Shown here piece by piece: positions 17,012 through 24,624 of a DNA stretch of 34,247 bases. The notes beneath the pieces were generated by a model. It saw only the letters and a list, made by a program, of their open reading frames with translations, ran no database searches and was not told the DNA's origin. Source of the DNA: CAZCTC01 sp964501335 (GTDB lineage: Bacteria > Chloroflexota > Anaerolineae > B4-G1 > SLSP01). A program made the translations under genes and the position numbers. Position 1 is the first letter of the stretch, and each line of letters opens with the position of its first letter. The stretch spans positions 1 to 34,247 of the forward strand of contig CAZCTC010000081.1 in NCBI GenBank assembly GCA_964501335.1, written 5' to 3'.

Positions 17012-17745
17012 GCTTTCACCTCCGAGGCGGGCTGGTGTTGAGCCTGGATCGGTTCTGCGACGGTTTCTTCGCGGGCAATTTCGCCGTCGAAGATGTGGAT
17101 GATCCGTTTGGCGTGTTGGGCGATCCGGGGGTCGTGAGTGACCAGGATGATGGTGATGCCCTTTTCGCGGTTGAGGGTTTGCAGGATACTCATCACTTCC
17201 ACGCCGGAGCGGCTGTCGAGGTTGCCGGTGGGCTCATCGGCCATAATAATGGCGGGATTGTTGACCAGCGCGCGGGCCACGGCCACCCGTTGCTGCTGAC
17301 CGCCGGAGAGTTCATTGGGCATATGGTTCATCCGTTCGCCCAGGCCGACGGATCTGAGCACTTCAGAGGCGCGGTCGCGGCGTTCCTTGCTGGAGAGGCC
17401 GGCGTAGATCAAGGGCAGCTGGACATTTTCCAGGGCGGTGGTGCGGGCCAGCAGGTTGAAGCTCTGGAAGACGAAGCCGACGCGGCGATTGCGGATCGAA
17501 GCCAGCTCGTCCTCGTCCATTTTGCTGACATCTTCGCCGTCGAGAAAATATTCCCCTTCGGTGGGTTGGTCGAGGCAGCCCAGGATATTCATCAGGGTGG
17601 ATTTTCCCGATCCTGAGGGGCCCATGATGGCGACCATTTCCCCGCGGTGGACTTCCAGGGAGACTCCATGCAGAGCATGGAGTTCCTCGGTGCCCATCCG
17701 ATAGGTCTTGCGCAGGTTGCGTACCCGGATCACGGAATCGTTCAT
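17008..17745 (-). CDS. MacB/LolD-type ABC transporter ATP-binding protein
   Basis: This 245-residue cytoplasmic ATPase powers the neighbouring permease. All ABC motifs are intact: Walker A GPSGSGKST (42-50), Q-loop in FVFQSFNLL, signature LSGGQQQRVAVARAL (from 146), Walker B IIMADEPTGNLD (from 166) and the H-loop in LVTHDPR (H204). The ARTTALENVQLPL stretch after the Q-loop is characteristic of the LolD/MacB branch. It starts 10 bases after the adaptor stop and overlaps the permease start by 4 bases. In MacB proper the ATPase and permease are fused. Here they are separate, as is usual in Gram-positive and Chloroflexota relatives. Confidence 0.95.
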   Translation of the reverse strand: MNDSVIRVRNLRKTYRMGTEELHALHGVSLEVHRGEMVAIMGPSGSGKSTLMNILGCLDQPTEGEYFLDGEDVSKMDEDELASIRNRRVGFVFQSFNLLARTTALENVQLPLIYAGLSSKERRDRASEVLRSVGLGERMNHMPNELSGGQQQRVAVARALVNNPAIIMADEPTGNLDSRSGVEVMSILQTLNREKGITIILVTHDPRIAQHAKRIIHIFDGEIAREETVAEPIQAQHQPASEVKA

Positions 17746-17755
17746 ATTAATTTCC

Positions 17756-19180
17756 TTAGGGGCGCATGCCGCCGCCCGTGCCGGACGGGCGTCCTGCTTC
17801 CAGCAGATTGGTGGTTTCGTTGATCAATACCACGGTTTCGCCCTGGTCCAGGCCGGAGATGATCTGGGTTTGACTTTCATTGCGGGCGCCGACGGTCACC
17901 GGGGTGCGTTCCGGGTTCTCATTGATCAGGCGATAGGTGTAGGTTTCGCCGGTTCCCTGATCGGTGCGGACGGCCCAGTTGGGGACGAGCAGGACATCTT
18001 CGGTGCGGCCGACCTGGACGATGATGCTGGCCGTCATGCCGTCGCGGACGGAGACCTCGCTGGTGGGGTCCAGGCGGATGCGGACGGGATAGGCGATCAC
18101 GCCGGCGCTGTTGGTGGCGGCCGGGGCGATGGTTTCGACTTTGCCGGAGAGCGGAGAATCGGGGTAGGCGTCGAGCGTGGTGCTGACGGCCATGCCGATC
18201 TTGAGTTTGCCGATATCGGTTTCGTCGATGGTCACGTTAATGTAGAAGCTGGAATCGTCGACGATGGTGACGGCGGCGCTGGTTGCCGACGGGCGGACCC
18301 CGACTTCGAGGTTGACGACGGCGACGATACCGTCAAAGGGGGCTTTGAGGATGGCGTCGTCCAGGCGATCCTGGGCCTGATCCAGACTGAGTTGGGCCTG
18401 TTCGACCTGCAGCTCCAGCTGGCGGATCTCTTCGGGCTTGGCGCCTTCCTGCAACTGGCGTAGTTTTTCTTTGGCCTGGAGGTAGGCGCTGTTGGCCTGG
18501 AGCCATTGATTTTGAGCCTGTTCGGATTTGGCCTCGGCATCGTAGGCGGCGATATCCAGCTGGGTCTGAGCTTCGGTGAGGCGTTTGTAGGCATCATCGA
18601 CCCATTGCTTGGGAATACTCTGTCCCAGCCCGTATTGAGTTTCATAATCGGCATGTTTGTTGCGGGCATTGTCGCGGGTTTCGGTTGCTTTGCGAACATT
18701 TTCGTTCATCTGCGTTTCGATCGACTTTTTATTGCTTTCGGCAACCTGAAGCGACTGGGAGGTCTGATAGAGGTTGGCCTGGGCGACTTTGATATCATCG
18801 GCGCTGGCGGGCTTGGTTAGCTGATCCAGTTTGATCTGAGCCTGTTCCAGCGCGATTTTGGCCTGGGCCACACTGCGTTCCAGATCGGCGGTGTCGAGCC
18901 GGGCCAGGGGATCTCCGGTCTGGACATGGTCGCCCACTTTAACCATGACTTCAACTACTTCCCCCGTGGCATTGAAATGCAGATCGGCCGTTTTGTTGGC
19001 CTCGACATTGCCGCTGGCGGAGACGGAGATTTCCAGATTGCCCTGGGTGACCGTACCGGAGCGTAAAATGGGAGAAGTTTTGCTTGCCGCATTATTATTA
19101 AAGAAAAGATAGCCACCGATGAGGACGACGGCAGCGATGATTCCTATCACAAGCCATGGGGTAGATCTGGTTTTTTTCAT
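17756..19180 (-). CDS. HlyD/MacA-type membrane fusion (adaptor) protein
   Basis: This 474-residue adaptor links the ABC exporter to the outside. An N-terminal transmembrane anchor (about residues 9-27) is followed by half of a biotinyl-lipoyl barrel (SASGNVEANKTADLHF, then GDHVQTGDPLARLD). A long coiled-coil hairpin rich in Gln, Glu, Ala and Lys spans about 95-255. The second lipoyl half follows (APFDGIVAVVNLEVG), then beta-barrel and membrane-proximal domains. With no sign of an outer membrane or TolC here, it probably acts on the cell surface. AGGAG lies 5 bases upstream of the ATG at 19180, which is preferred over an ATG 69 bases earlier. It heads the operon and is controlled by a promoter with a palindromic operator at about 19236-19249. 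Confidence 0.9.
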   Translation of the reverse strand: MKKTRSTPWLVIGIIAAVVLIGGYLFFNNNAASKTSPILRSGTVTQGNLEISVSASGNVEANKTADLHFNATGEVVEVMVKVGDHVQTGDPLARLDTADLERSVAQAKIALEQAQIKLDQLTKPASADDIKVAQANLYQTSQSLQVAESNKKSIETQMNENVRKATETRDNARNKHADYETQYGLGQSIPKQWVDDAYKRLTEAQTQLDIAAYDAEAKSEQAQNQWLQANSAYLQAKEKLRQLQEGAKPEEIRQLELQVEQAQLSLDQAQDRLDDAILKAPFDGIVAVVNLEVGVRPSATSAAVTIVDDSSFYINVTIDETDIGKLKIGMAVSTTLDAYPDSPLSGKVETIAPAATNSAGVIAYPVRIRLDPTSEVSVRDGMTASIIVQVGRTEDVLLVPNWAVRTDQGTGETYTYRLINENPERTPVTVGARNESQTQIISGLDQGETVVLINETTNLLEAGRPSGTGGGMRP

Positions 19181-19226
19181 GTTATCTCCTTTGGCGCTCG
19201 GGCGCCTTTTAATCTGTTTACGACTC

Positions 19227-19249
19227 CGGTCAAACTTGACCGCGGTCAA
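19227..19249. promoter_or_regulatory. Palindromic operator at the exporter promoter
   Basis: TTGACCGCGGTCAA (19236-19249) is a perfect 14-bp palindrome just downstream of the -10 box, where transcription should start. A third half-site CGGTCAA (19227-19233) repeats the right half 16 bp away. The position fits a repressor of TetR, MarR or PadR type. No such regulator gene lies in the window. Confidence 0.6.
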
Positions 19250-19276
19250 TTATAGCATAATTTGGGAATTGCTCAA
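19249..19276 (-). promoter_or_regulatory. Promoter of the exporter operon
   Basis: On the minus strand, TTGAGC (19271-19276) and a perfect TATAAT (19249-19254) are 16 bases apart. The -10 is preceded by TGC, giving an extended -10. The expected start of transcription falls within the palindrome. A short GGCGC/GCGCC hairpin (19193-19206) lies just before the adaptor's ribosome binding site. Confidence 0.75.
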
Positions 19277-19343
19277 CAACCATATTTATACCTTTGATCC
19301 GGATTGTTTGCAAGAGAAAGGGATTTTGTTTTATGAGATTATG

Positions 19344-19352
19344 TGATATAAC
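19344..19352 (+). promoter_or_regulatory. Extended -10 promoter for the decarboxylase
   Basis: TGATATAAC is an extended -10 (TG, one base, TATAAC). A -35 is poor (TTTTGT 17 bases upstream). Transcription from about 19359 would give a leader of some 155 bases with several possible hairpins, including GGTGA/TCGCC near 19431-19448 and CGGGC/GCCCG just before the ribosome binding site. I do not recognise a known riboswitch in it. Confidence 0.45.
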
Positions 19353-19512
19353 AGGAGCACCTCGGTTCAGGTCTGACGGCCGGTGTAACGCCCCGGTGGT
19401 TCTGAAACGGAAACTTTCCACAATTTATGCGGTGATTTTTTGTCGCCACTTGAGGGGGAGGTTCAGGGCGGGCTGGAAGAGGCCCGGATAAATTTTTGTG
19501 GGGGAGGCAGGC

Positions 19513-21876
19513 ATGCAGGATACTCAATTTTCTATCGTCATTGCAGCCAATAACTGTGATCTGGATACCCCTGAACGCCAGGCTTTCCGGGCTCTCGAGG
19601 AAGTATTGGTGTTGCGCGGTTACCCGTTAATTCGGGCCGGAGATGCGGAAAGTTGTTATCGCTTTATCGCTGAAGACAGTCGGATCGGTTGCGCTTTGAT
19701 CAGCTATGAGATGGTGAGTGGTGAGGGGACGGCCGGGAGCGGTGAAAATGATCCGGAGTGGGGGATCGTTGAACTGGTTGAGGAGATCCACAAGTGTAAT
19801 ACCTGGATTCCGGTCTTTTTGTGTGTGACCTGGCGGCATCTGATCGAGATTCCCAGTTCCCTTTTTGATGATCTGGCGGGCGTGATTTATATTTTGGAAG
19901 ACACGCCCGATTTTATTGCCGGACGGTTGGAACGGGCGCTGTGCAGCTATCAGGAGCGGATGCTTTCACCTTTTTTAAAGGAGTTGATGCGTTATACCCG
20001 CGATTGTAATTATTCCTGGCATACGCCGGGGCATGCGGGGGGGATGGCTTTTCTCAAATCTCCTGTCGGGCGGCAGTTTTTTCAGTTTTTTGGGGAGAAT
20101 GTCTTTCGCGCCGATCTCTCCGTTTCCGTGCCGGAGCTGGGGTCGTTGCTGGAACACAGCGGGGTGGTGGGTGATGCCGAAGCTCAGGCGGCGCGGGTTT
20201 TCGGGGCGGATGTGACCTATTTTGTCACGAACGGCACCTCAACGGCGAATAAGATCGTCTGGCATGCGACGGTGAGCCGGGGAGATGCCGTGCTGGTCGA
20301 TCGCAACTGTCATAAGTCGATTATGCATGCGATTATTATGATCGGGGCCCGGCCGGTTTATTTTCATTCCCTTTACAACGACTATGGGATGATGGGGCCG
20401 ATTCCGCTGCGGGCCTTCCAGCCGCCGCCGCCGGAGGAGGGGGCTGAAGAGAGTGCTGCGCCGGCGCTGGCCGTGGTGACCAATTCGACCTATGATGGGC
20501 TGTGCTACGATGTGCGGAAGATCGATGCGGTGTTGCCGGAGAGCGTGCGAACGTTGCATTTTGATGAGGCCTGGTATGCTTATGCCCGGTTCCATGAGCT
20601 CTATCAGGGACGGTTTGGGATGGGATTGGATGACAATCAGCGGATGATCTATGCCACGCAATCGACGCATAAGGTGCTGGCGGCTTTTTCTCAGGCGTCG
20701 ATGATCCATGTGAAATCGGGAGGGCCGCGCCGGTTTGATTCCTACCGGTTTAATGAGGCCTTTATGATGCATACCTCGACTTCGCCGCAGTACAGTATCC
20801 TGGCCTCGCTGGATACGGCCGCTTCGATGATGGAAGGGGCGCCGGGACGGTCATTGCTGCATCAGGCCCTGGAAGAGGCGATTGTTTTCCGGGTGATGGC
20901 GGCCCGGGCCCGCAACGATCTGGCCCGGCGAAAGGATGCCTGGTGGTTTTCGCTCTGGCAGCCGCCGCGGATCAGCCATTATCCGATCAATGAGCTGCTT
21001 TGTGCCGATGACGTCTGGCCGGGGGTGGGCCGGCGGGAACCGCTGATCCGGGCCGGGGATTGGATGCTGCGGCCGGGGGAGAGCTGGCATGGTTTTCCGC
21101 TGGAAGATGACGATTACATTATGCTGGACCCTTTGAAGGTGACCATTTTGACGCCGCATCCACGTCTGGAAGGGTCGGCGGAGATTCCGGGGATTCCGGC
21201 CACGGTGGTGACCCGTTTCCTGCGAGAGCAGGGGATTGTGGTGGAAAAGACGGGGCTTTATTCGTTCCTGGTGCTTTTCTCGATCGGGGCGACCCGCGGA
21301 AAGGCCGGAACCTTGTTGACGGCTTTACATCAGTTCAAGGCGCGGTATGATGCCAATACGCCGCTGCGGGAAGTTTTTCCGGATTTGTGCATTCAGTATC
21401 CCTGTTATCAGCATTTGGGGCTGCGGGCCTTGTGCGATCAGATGCACAGCTATCTGGAATCCAGCCACGCTCTGGATTGGATGAAGCGGATGTACGACAA
21501 AGAAGAGTTGCCGGAGATGGCCTGCCCGCCCTGGAAAGCCTATCGGGCCCTGGTGGCGGATAAAGTGGATCGGGTGCCGTTGAGCGAGCTTTACGGCCGG
21601 ATTTCGGCGGTGATGGTGGTGCCTTATCCGCCGGGAATCCCGATCATTATGCCGGGGGAGCGTTTCCCGGATAAGAACGGCGGCAGTCCGGTGATCAATT
21701 ATCTGAAGTTCTGTTGGGAGTTTGACCGGCGTTTCCCGGGGTTTGAGGCCAAGATCCATGGGTTGATCGAGGCGCCTGTGAGAGGGGAAAACGGTTTGTA
21801 TGTCTATTGTCTGAAGGAACGAGCGAAATCAAAGAAGTTCAAGGTCAGGGGAGGCAAGCATGAAACAGAGGAATGA
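19513..21876 (+). CDS. Orn/Lys/Arg-type PLP-dependent decarboxylase
   Basis: This 787-residue, fold-type I decarboxylase belongs to the biodegradative Orn/Lys/Arg group. Members remove CO2 from a basic amino acid, consume a proton and yield a polyamine or agmatine. An N-terminal receiver-like wing domain (about 1-150) precedes the PLP core. Core motifs are WHTPGHAGGMAFLKSP (169-184), TNGTSTANK (239-247), the ring-stacking His near 267, FDEAW with Asp351, and STHK with the Schiff-base Lys387. The C-terminal domain extends past 650. It is longer than typical LdcI or AdiA (about 715-755). Substrate cannot be settled by eye; arginine or lysine is likeliest. The start at 19513 has GGGGAGG 5 bases upstream, and a GTG at 19498 is an alternative. 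It overlaps the next gene by 17 bases, and its promoter diverges from the exporter operon. Confidence 0.88.
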   Translation: MQDTQFSIVIAANNCDLDTPERQAFRALEEVLVLRGYPLIRAGDAESCYRFIAEDSRIGCALISYEMVSGEGTAGSGENDPEWGIVELVEEIHKCNTWIPVFLCVTWRHLIEIPSSLFDDLAGVIYILEDTPDFIAGRLERALCSYQERMLSPFLKELMRYTRDCNYSWHTPGHAGGMAFLKSPVGRQFFQFFGENVFRADLSVSVPELGSLLEHSGVVGDAEAQAARVFGADVTYFVTNGTSTANKIVWHATVSRGDAVLVDRNCHKSIMHAIIMIGARPVYFHSLYNDYGMMGPIPLRAFQPPPPEEGAEESAAPALAVVTNSTYDGLCYDVRKIDAVLPESVRTLHFDEAWYAYARFHELYQGRFGMGLDDNQRMIYATQSTHKVLAAFSQASMIHVKSGGPRRFDSYRFNEAFMMHTSTSPQYSILASLDTAASMMEGAPGRSLLHQALEEAIVFRVMAARARNDLARRKDAWWFSLWQPPRISHYPINELLCADDVWPGVGRREPLIRAGDWMLRPGESWHGFPLEDDDYIMLDPLKVTILTPHPRLEGSAEIPGIPATVVTRFLREQGIVVEKTGLYSFLVLFSIGATRGKAGTLLTALHQFKARYDANTPLREVFPDLCIQYPCYQHLGLRALCDQMHSYLESSHALDWMKRMYDKEELPEMACPPWKAYRALVADKVDRVPLSELYGRISAVMVVPYPPGIPIIMPGERFPDKNGGSPVINYLKFCWEFDRRFPGFEAKIHGLIEAPVRGENGLYVYCLKERAKSKKFKVRGGKHETEE

Positions 21877-22804
21877 AGGGCGTCGGGAGATGTCGAGAGA
21901 GGGGGGCGCTTTTCGGGGCGCGCTGCCGAATCTGACCTGGCTTTCATCTCCGGATTGGACGGATTACGCGCTGCTCGATAGCGGGGGAGGTTTGAAGCTG
22001 GAGAAGTTCGGGCCCTATTCGTTTATCCGGCCGGAGCCGCAGGCGATGTGGGACCCGGCGCGGCCGAAGGCGGAATGGGATGCGGCGCACGGGCTTTTCG
22101 TACCGACGGGTGAAGAGAGCGGGGGCCATTGGGATTTTCGCAAGCCGGTCGAGCCGAACTGGACCATGCGGTACAAGGGGCTGCGTTTCCGCGCCCATGC
22201 GATCAATTCGCGGCATATGGGGGTTTTCCCGGAGCAGGCGGCCCATTGGGATTGGATGGCCGATCGGATTCGGGGGGCGGGGCGGCCCGTGCAGGTGCTC
22301 AATCTTTTTGCCTATACCGGGCTGGCGACGGTGGCGGTGGCCCATGCGGGTGCAAAGGTGACGCATGTGGATGCCTTGAAGAGTGCCGTCAACACCGCAC
22401 ACGAGAATCAGAGCCTTTCGGGGCTGGACGAGCATTCGATCCGCTGGATTGTGGACGATGCGGTGAAATTTGTGCGGCGCGAGGGGCGGCGAGGGACGAA
22501 ATACGACGGCATTATTCTGGATCCTCCGAAGTTTGGGCGGGGTCCGACCGGCGAGGTCTGGGAATTCTTTGAGAAGCTGCCCGATCTGCTGCGCGATTGT
22601 CGGGCGGTGTTGAGCGATCGACCGGGCTTTGTGGTGTTGACGGCTTATGCCATTCGGGCTTCGGCCTTGAGCCTTTACTATTTGATGCAGGAGATTTTCG
22701 GCGGGCTAGGGGGCGAGATTTCGATCGGCGAACTGGTGACGCTGGAACGCAGCGGCGGTCGGGCGCTCTCGCAATCGTTGTTTGCCCGCTGGTCGGCAGA
22801 GTAG
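21860..22804 (+). CDS. SAM-dependent methyltransferase of the RlmI/RlmL-like type
   Basis: This 314-residue class I methyltransferase probably acts on rRNA. The SAM-binding motif I is VLNLFAYTGLATVAVAHAGA (146-165), followed by the acidic motif II region THVDALK (168-174). Motif IV is IILDPPKFGRG (218-228), the DPPKF form seen in the RlmI/RlmL and related families. The N-terminal region (DYALLDSGGGLKLEKFGPY) matches the small domain found in these enzymes. It lacks the Cys-rich motif expected of m5U methylases. GGGAGG lies 5-6 bases upstream of the ATG, inside the decarboxylase gene, so translation is probably coupled. The pairing with an amino-acid decarboxylase has no obvious metabolic reason. 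The gene ends at a 24-bp hairpin shared with the convergent GNAT gene. Confidence 0.85.
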   Translation: MKQRNEGRREMSREGGAFRGALPNLTWLSSPDWTDYALLDSGGGLKLEKFGPYSFIRPEPQAMWDPARPKAEWDAAHGLFVPTGEESGGHWDFRKPVEPNWTMRYKGLRFRAHAINSRHMGVFPEQAAHWDWMADRIRGAGRPVQVLNLFAYTGLATVAVAHAGAKVTHVDALKSAVNTAHENQSLSGLDEHSIRWIVDDAVKFVRREGRRGTKYDGIILDPPKFGRGPTGEVWEFFEKLPDLLRDCRAVLSDRPGFVVLTAYAIRASALSLYYLMQEIFGGLGGEISIGELVTLERSGGRALSQSLFARWSAE

Positions 22805-22810
22805 TTTTTT

Positions 22811-22861
22811 ATTTAAAATTTTCACCCGCCGCCCGTAGGGCGGCGGGTGAAAATTTTAAAT
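22811..22861. terminator. 24-bp perfect hairpin, bidirectional terminator
   Basis: Arms 22811-22834 and 22838-22861 pair perfectly around loop GTA. The core is GC-rich and the outer arms are AT-rich. A GTAGTTTTTT stretch precedes it, which gives A/T flanks for both directions. It separates the convergent methyltransferase and GNAT genes and touches the GNAT stop codon by one base. Confidence 0.85.
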
Positions 22862-23403
22862 CAGTTGATCAGTTGGTCGCGCAGCCGTTCTACCAGATCG
22901 GCCAGGGTCCAGCCGTAGATATTGATCGGCAGGGGGCGGCCGCCAACTTCATGGACGGTGCGGAAGACGATCTCTCCGCCGAACTTTTCGTAGAAATGGG
23001 TGGCCCTGCTGTCGCGATAGACCCAGATCGCGACCTTTTCATAGCTGCGGGCCTGCAACGCTTCGGCGGCGGCCAGCAGCAGCAAGATCCCCAATCCCCG
23101 CCCCTGATATTCCGGCAGCACGAAGAGTTTGAAGATCTCCCCCTCATAGCCGGCGGGGTCGCCTTCATTGGCGCCGGCCAGGACGAAACCGACCACCTTT
23201 TCATCCACGCAGGCGGCGTAGCCGAAAGCCCAGGGTTCAGGTCCGAAGATCCATTCCGTGAAGCGTTCCTGATCTTCGGCTTTAGAGAGGCCGATCAGGT
23301 AGTCGCGGGACATGATGGCGGTGTAGGCGTCGCGTTTTACATCGACGTGGATGGCGGCGATGGCGGGCATATCGGCAGGTTCCAGCGGGCGAATTTTGAT
23401 CAT
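22861..23403 (-). CDS. GNAT-family N-acetyltransferase
   Basis: This 180-residue protein transfers acetyl from acetyl-CoA to an unidentified amine. The fold's landmarks are visible: IRPLEPADMPAIAAIHVD at the N-terminus, beta-4 in EIFKLFVLPEYQGRGLG, which carries the acetyl-CoA pyrophosphate-binding Q/R-x-x-G-x-G motif, and the late YEKFGGEIVFR segment. The start at 23403 has only a weak ribosome site (CTGGAAAA about 6 bases upstream). An in-frame ATG at 23463 would begin inside a stem-loop and encode arm sequence, so I reject it. It lies 22 bases beyond the ykvA-like gene's stop, with the hairpin 23428-23463 between, and it is last in a minus-strand run of four genes. Confidence 0.85.
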   Translation of the reverse strand: MIKIRPLEPADMPAIAAIHVDVKRDAYTAIMSRDYLIGLSKAEDQERFTEWIFGPEPWAFGYAACVDEKVVGFVLAGANEGDPAGYEGEIFKLFVLPEYQGRGLGILLLLAAAEALQARSYEKVAIWVYRDSRATHFYEKFGGEIVFRTVHEVGGRPLPINIYGWTLADLVERLRDQLIN

Positions 23404-23425
23404 GGCGATTTTCCAGAGTTGTTTT

Positions 23426-23857
23426 TTATGTTTTCGGCGGCTTTCCGAAGCCGCCGAAAACATGTGTTATTAGAGAGAAGGCGGCGACGGCGAGGAGAAT
23501 CCAGAGGGCGATGATGACGGCGGCGGCGATCCAGTTGACCGGTTTGCCTTCGCGCAGCTCAGCGGCAGCGCGGGCCCGGCAGTCGGCCATCACCTCGGGC
23601 GGGATCATCTTCAAGGCCAGCGCAATTCCCAGCGGGATGAGCAGCAGATCGTCCAGATAGCCCAGCACCGGGATCACATCGGGGATCAGGTCAATGGGGC
23701 TGAAGGCGTAACCGACCACGCAGGCGGCGAAGAGGCGGGCATACCAGGGGACGCGGGGATCGCGGTAGGCCAGATAGAGCGCGTAGACTTCGGTTTTGAG
23801 CCGGCGGGCCTGCTGTTTCCAACCCTCGAAGAAATTTTTATTGGGGGCTTTTTCCAT
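23426..23857 (-). CDS. YkvA-like DUF1232 membrane protein
   Basis: This 143-residue protein of the DUF1232 (YkvA) family has unknown biochemical function. The family signature AFSPIDLIPDVIPVLGYLDD is clear (about residues 52-71), preceded by PRVPWYARLFAACVVGY. A second hydrophobic segment lies near residues 108-130. The last 12 residues, HVFGGFGKPPKT, are encoded by the hairpin at 23428-23463, so the gene seems to run into the stem-loop before meeting a stop. The start overlaps the DUF4276 gene's end by 20 bases. I see no strong ribosome site, so translation may be coupled to that gene. Confidence 0.8.
   Translation of the reverse strand: MEKAPNKNFFEGWKQQARRLKTEVYALYLAYRDPRVPWYARLFAACVVGYAFSPIDLIPDVIPVLGYLDDLLLIPLGIALALKMIPPEVMADCRARAAAELREGKPVNWIAAAVIIALWILLAVAAFSLITHVFGGFGKPPKT
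23428..23463 (-). terminator. 16-bp hairpin inside the ykvA-like 3' end
   Basis: Arms 23428-23443 and 23448-23463 pair perfectly, with plus-strand loop TCCG. On the minus strand the stem is followed by AAAAAACAACTCTGG. That recalls the AAACAAAAACTCT tail of the stem-loop repeats, so it is a likely relative in reverse orientation. Confidence 0.65.
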
Positions 23858-24617
23858 ATCGTTGTAACTGGCCGCTTGTAATGTTGTAATAGATGCCGTC
23901 TTGAAGGTGGTAGCCTTCGATGGGAAGGGTTAGATATTCAGGAAATTTGTAATGGTCCTGAAGTATTTCGATACACCAGGCAAAGAGCGTGCGTAAGGCT
24001 CCACAGCTTTGGGGATCGGCTAAAATATGATCTATCTGTAGCCGGCCGATGATGTTTTCTCCATCTTCCACTTCGTCAAAGCCTTTATAGAGGCCTTTTA
24101 ATTGATTTTTGGGATGGGTAAGGGTTTCTACGTCGCCTTCGAAATCTGCCAGATCAAGTTGTAAACAGGCATTTAGTGCGGCTGCATCGGCGAAGTAATA
24201 GGCTTCCAGCATATTGACCAGGAAATGTACTGAAGCCCGTTGTTTGAGTTCCGGTTGTTTTTCCAAAAGAGCATCCACGGCTTCCCGGTAGCGGTTGAAT
24301 TTTTCCTGGGCCTGATCGCGCCAATAGTTCTCCAGATCGTCGATCAGGATGACAAAAGTGCAAGCCTCTTGTTGAAGAATTCTTCTTACAGGAAAGCTGA
24401 TTCTTTCTTCATCCAGAGTAGGGATACGTTGGCCTTTGCCGGCCATGTGAGCTTCTCTTTTGGGGGAAGTGATTGGGCCTCGCTGTCCTATTCTTTCACA
24501 TACCTTAAAGGTGCAGATTCCCGTTTCTCGAAGAGGTGCAAATAGTTGCGGCAGAAATTCCTTTTCCCCTTTTCCCGTGACAATCAGGCAGAATCTTAAG
24601 AAGGTACAGGGTGTCAT
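23838..24617 (-). CDS. DUF4276-like protein paired with the AAA ATPase
   Basis: This 259-residue protein resembles the DUF4276 group, which has a TOPRIM-like fold. Near the start, LIVTGKGEKEFL (11-22) matches the E-x-x-E-containing first strand and helix of these proteins. FVILIDDLEN (88-97) gives the acidic Asp pair of the second strand. VHFLVNMLEAYYFAD (130-144) is the typical helix with Glu138. Such proteins are suspected nucleases or nucleotide-acting effectors and often sit beside an AAA ATPase, as OLD-like and PARIS-like pairs do. Here it starts 7 bases after the ATPase stop. The local DNA is visibly more AT-rich than the GH13 gene upstream. The family assignment is from memory of motifs. 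The defence role is inference. Confidence 0.65.
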   Translation of the reverse strand: MTPCTFLRFCLIVTGKGEKEFLPQLFAPLRETGICTFKVCERIGQRGPITSPKREAHMAGKGQRIPTLDEERISFPVRRILQQEACTFVILIDDLENYWRDQAQEKFNRYREAVDALLEKQPELKQRASVHFLVNMLEAYYFADAAALNACLQLDLADFEGDVETLTHPKNQLKGLYKGFDEVEDGENIIGRLQIDHILADPQSCGALRTLFAWCIEILQDHYKFPEYLTLPIEGYHLQDGIYYNITSGQLQRYGKSPQ

Positions 24618-24624
24618 GGGAATA

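Noticed and set aside
16019..19112. Long plus-strand frames opposite the MacAB-like operon
   Set aside because: They are Asp/Gly/Ala/Phe-rich shadows of well-supported ABC transporter genes and lack ribosome sites.
19359..19512. Possible riboswitch before the decarboxylase
   Set aside because: Hairpins can be drawn, but no conserved core of a known class (lysine, guanidine, SAM, c-di-GMP) could be matched by eye, so it is not listed as a riboswitch.
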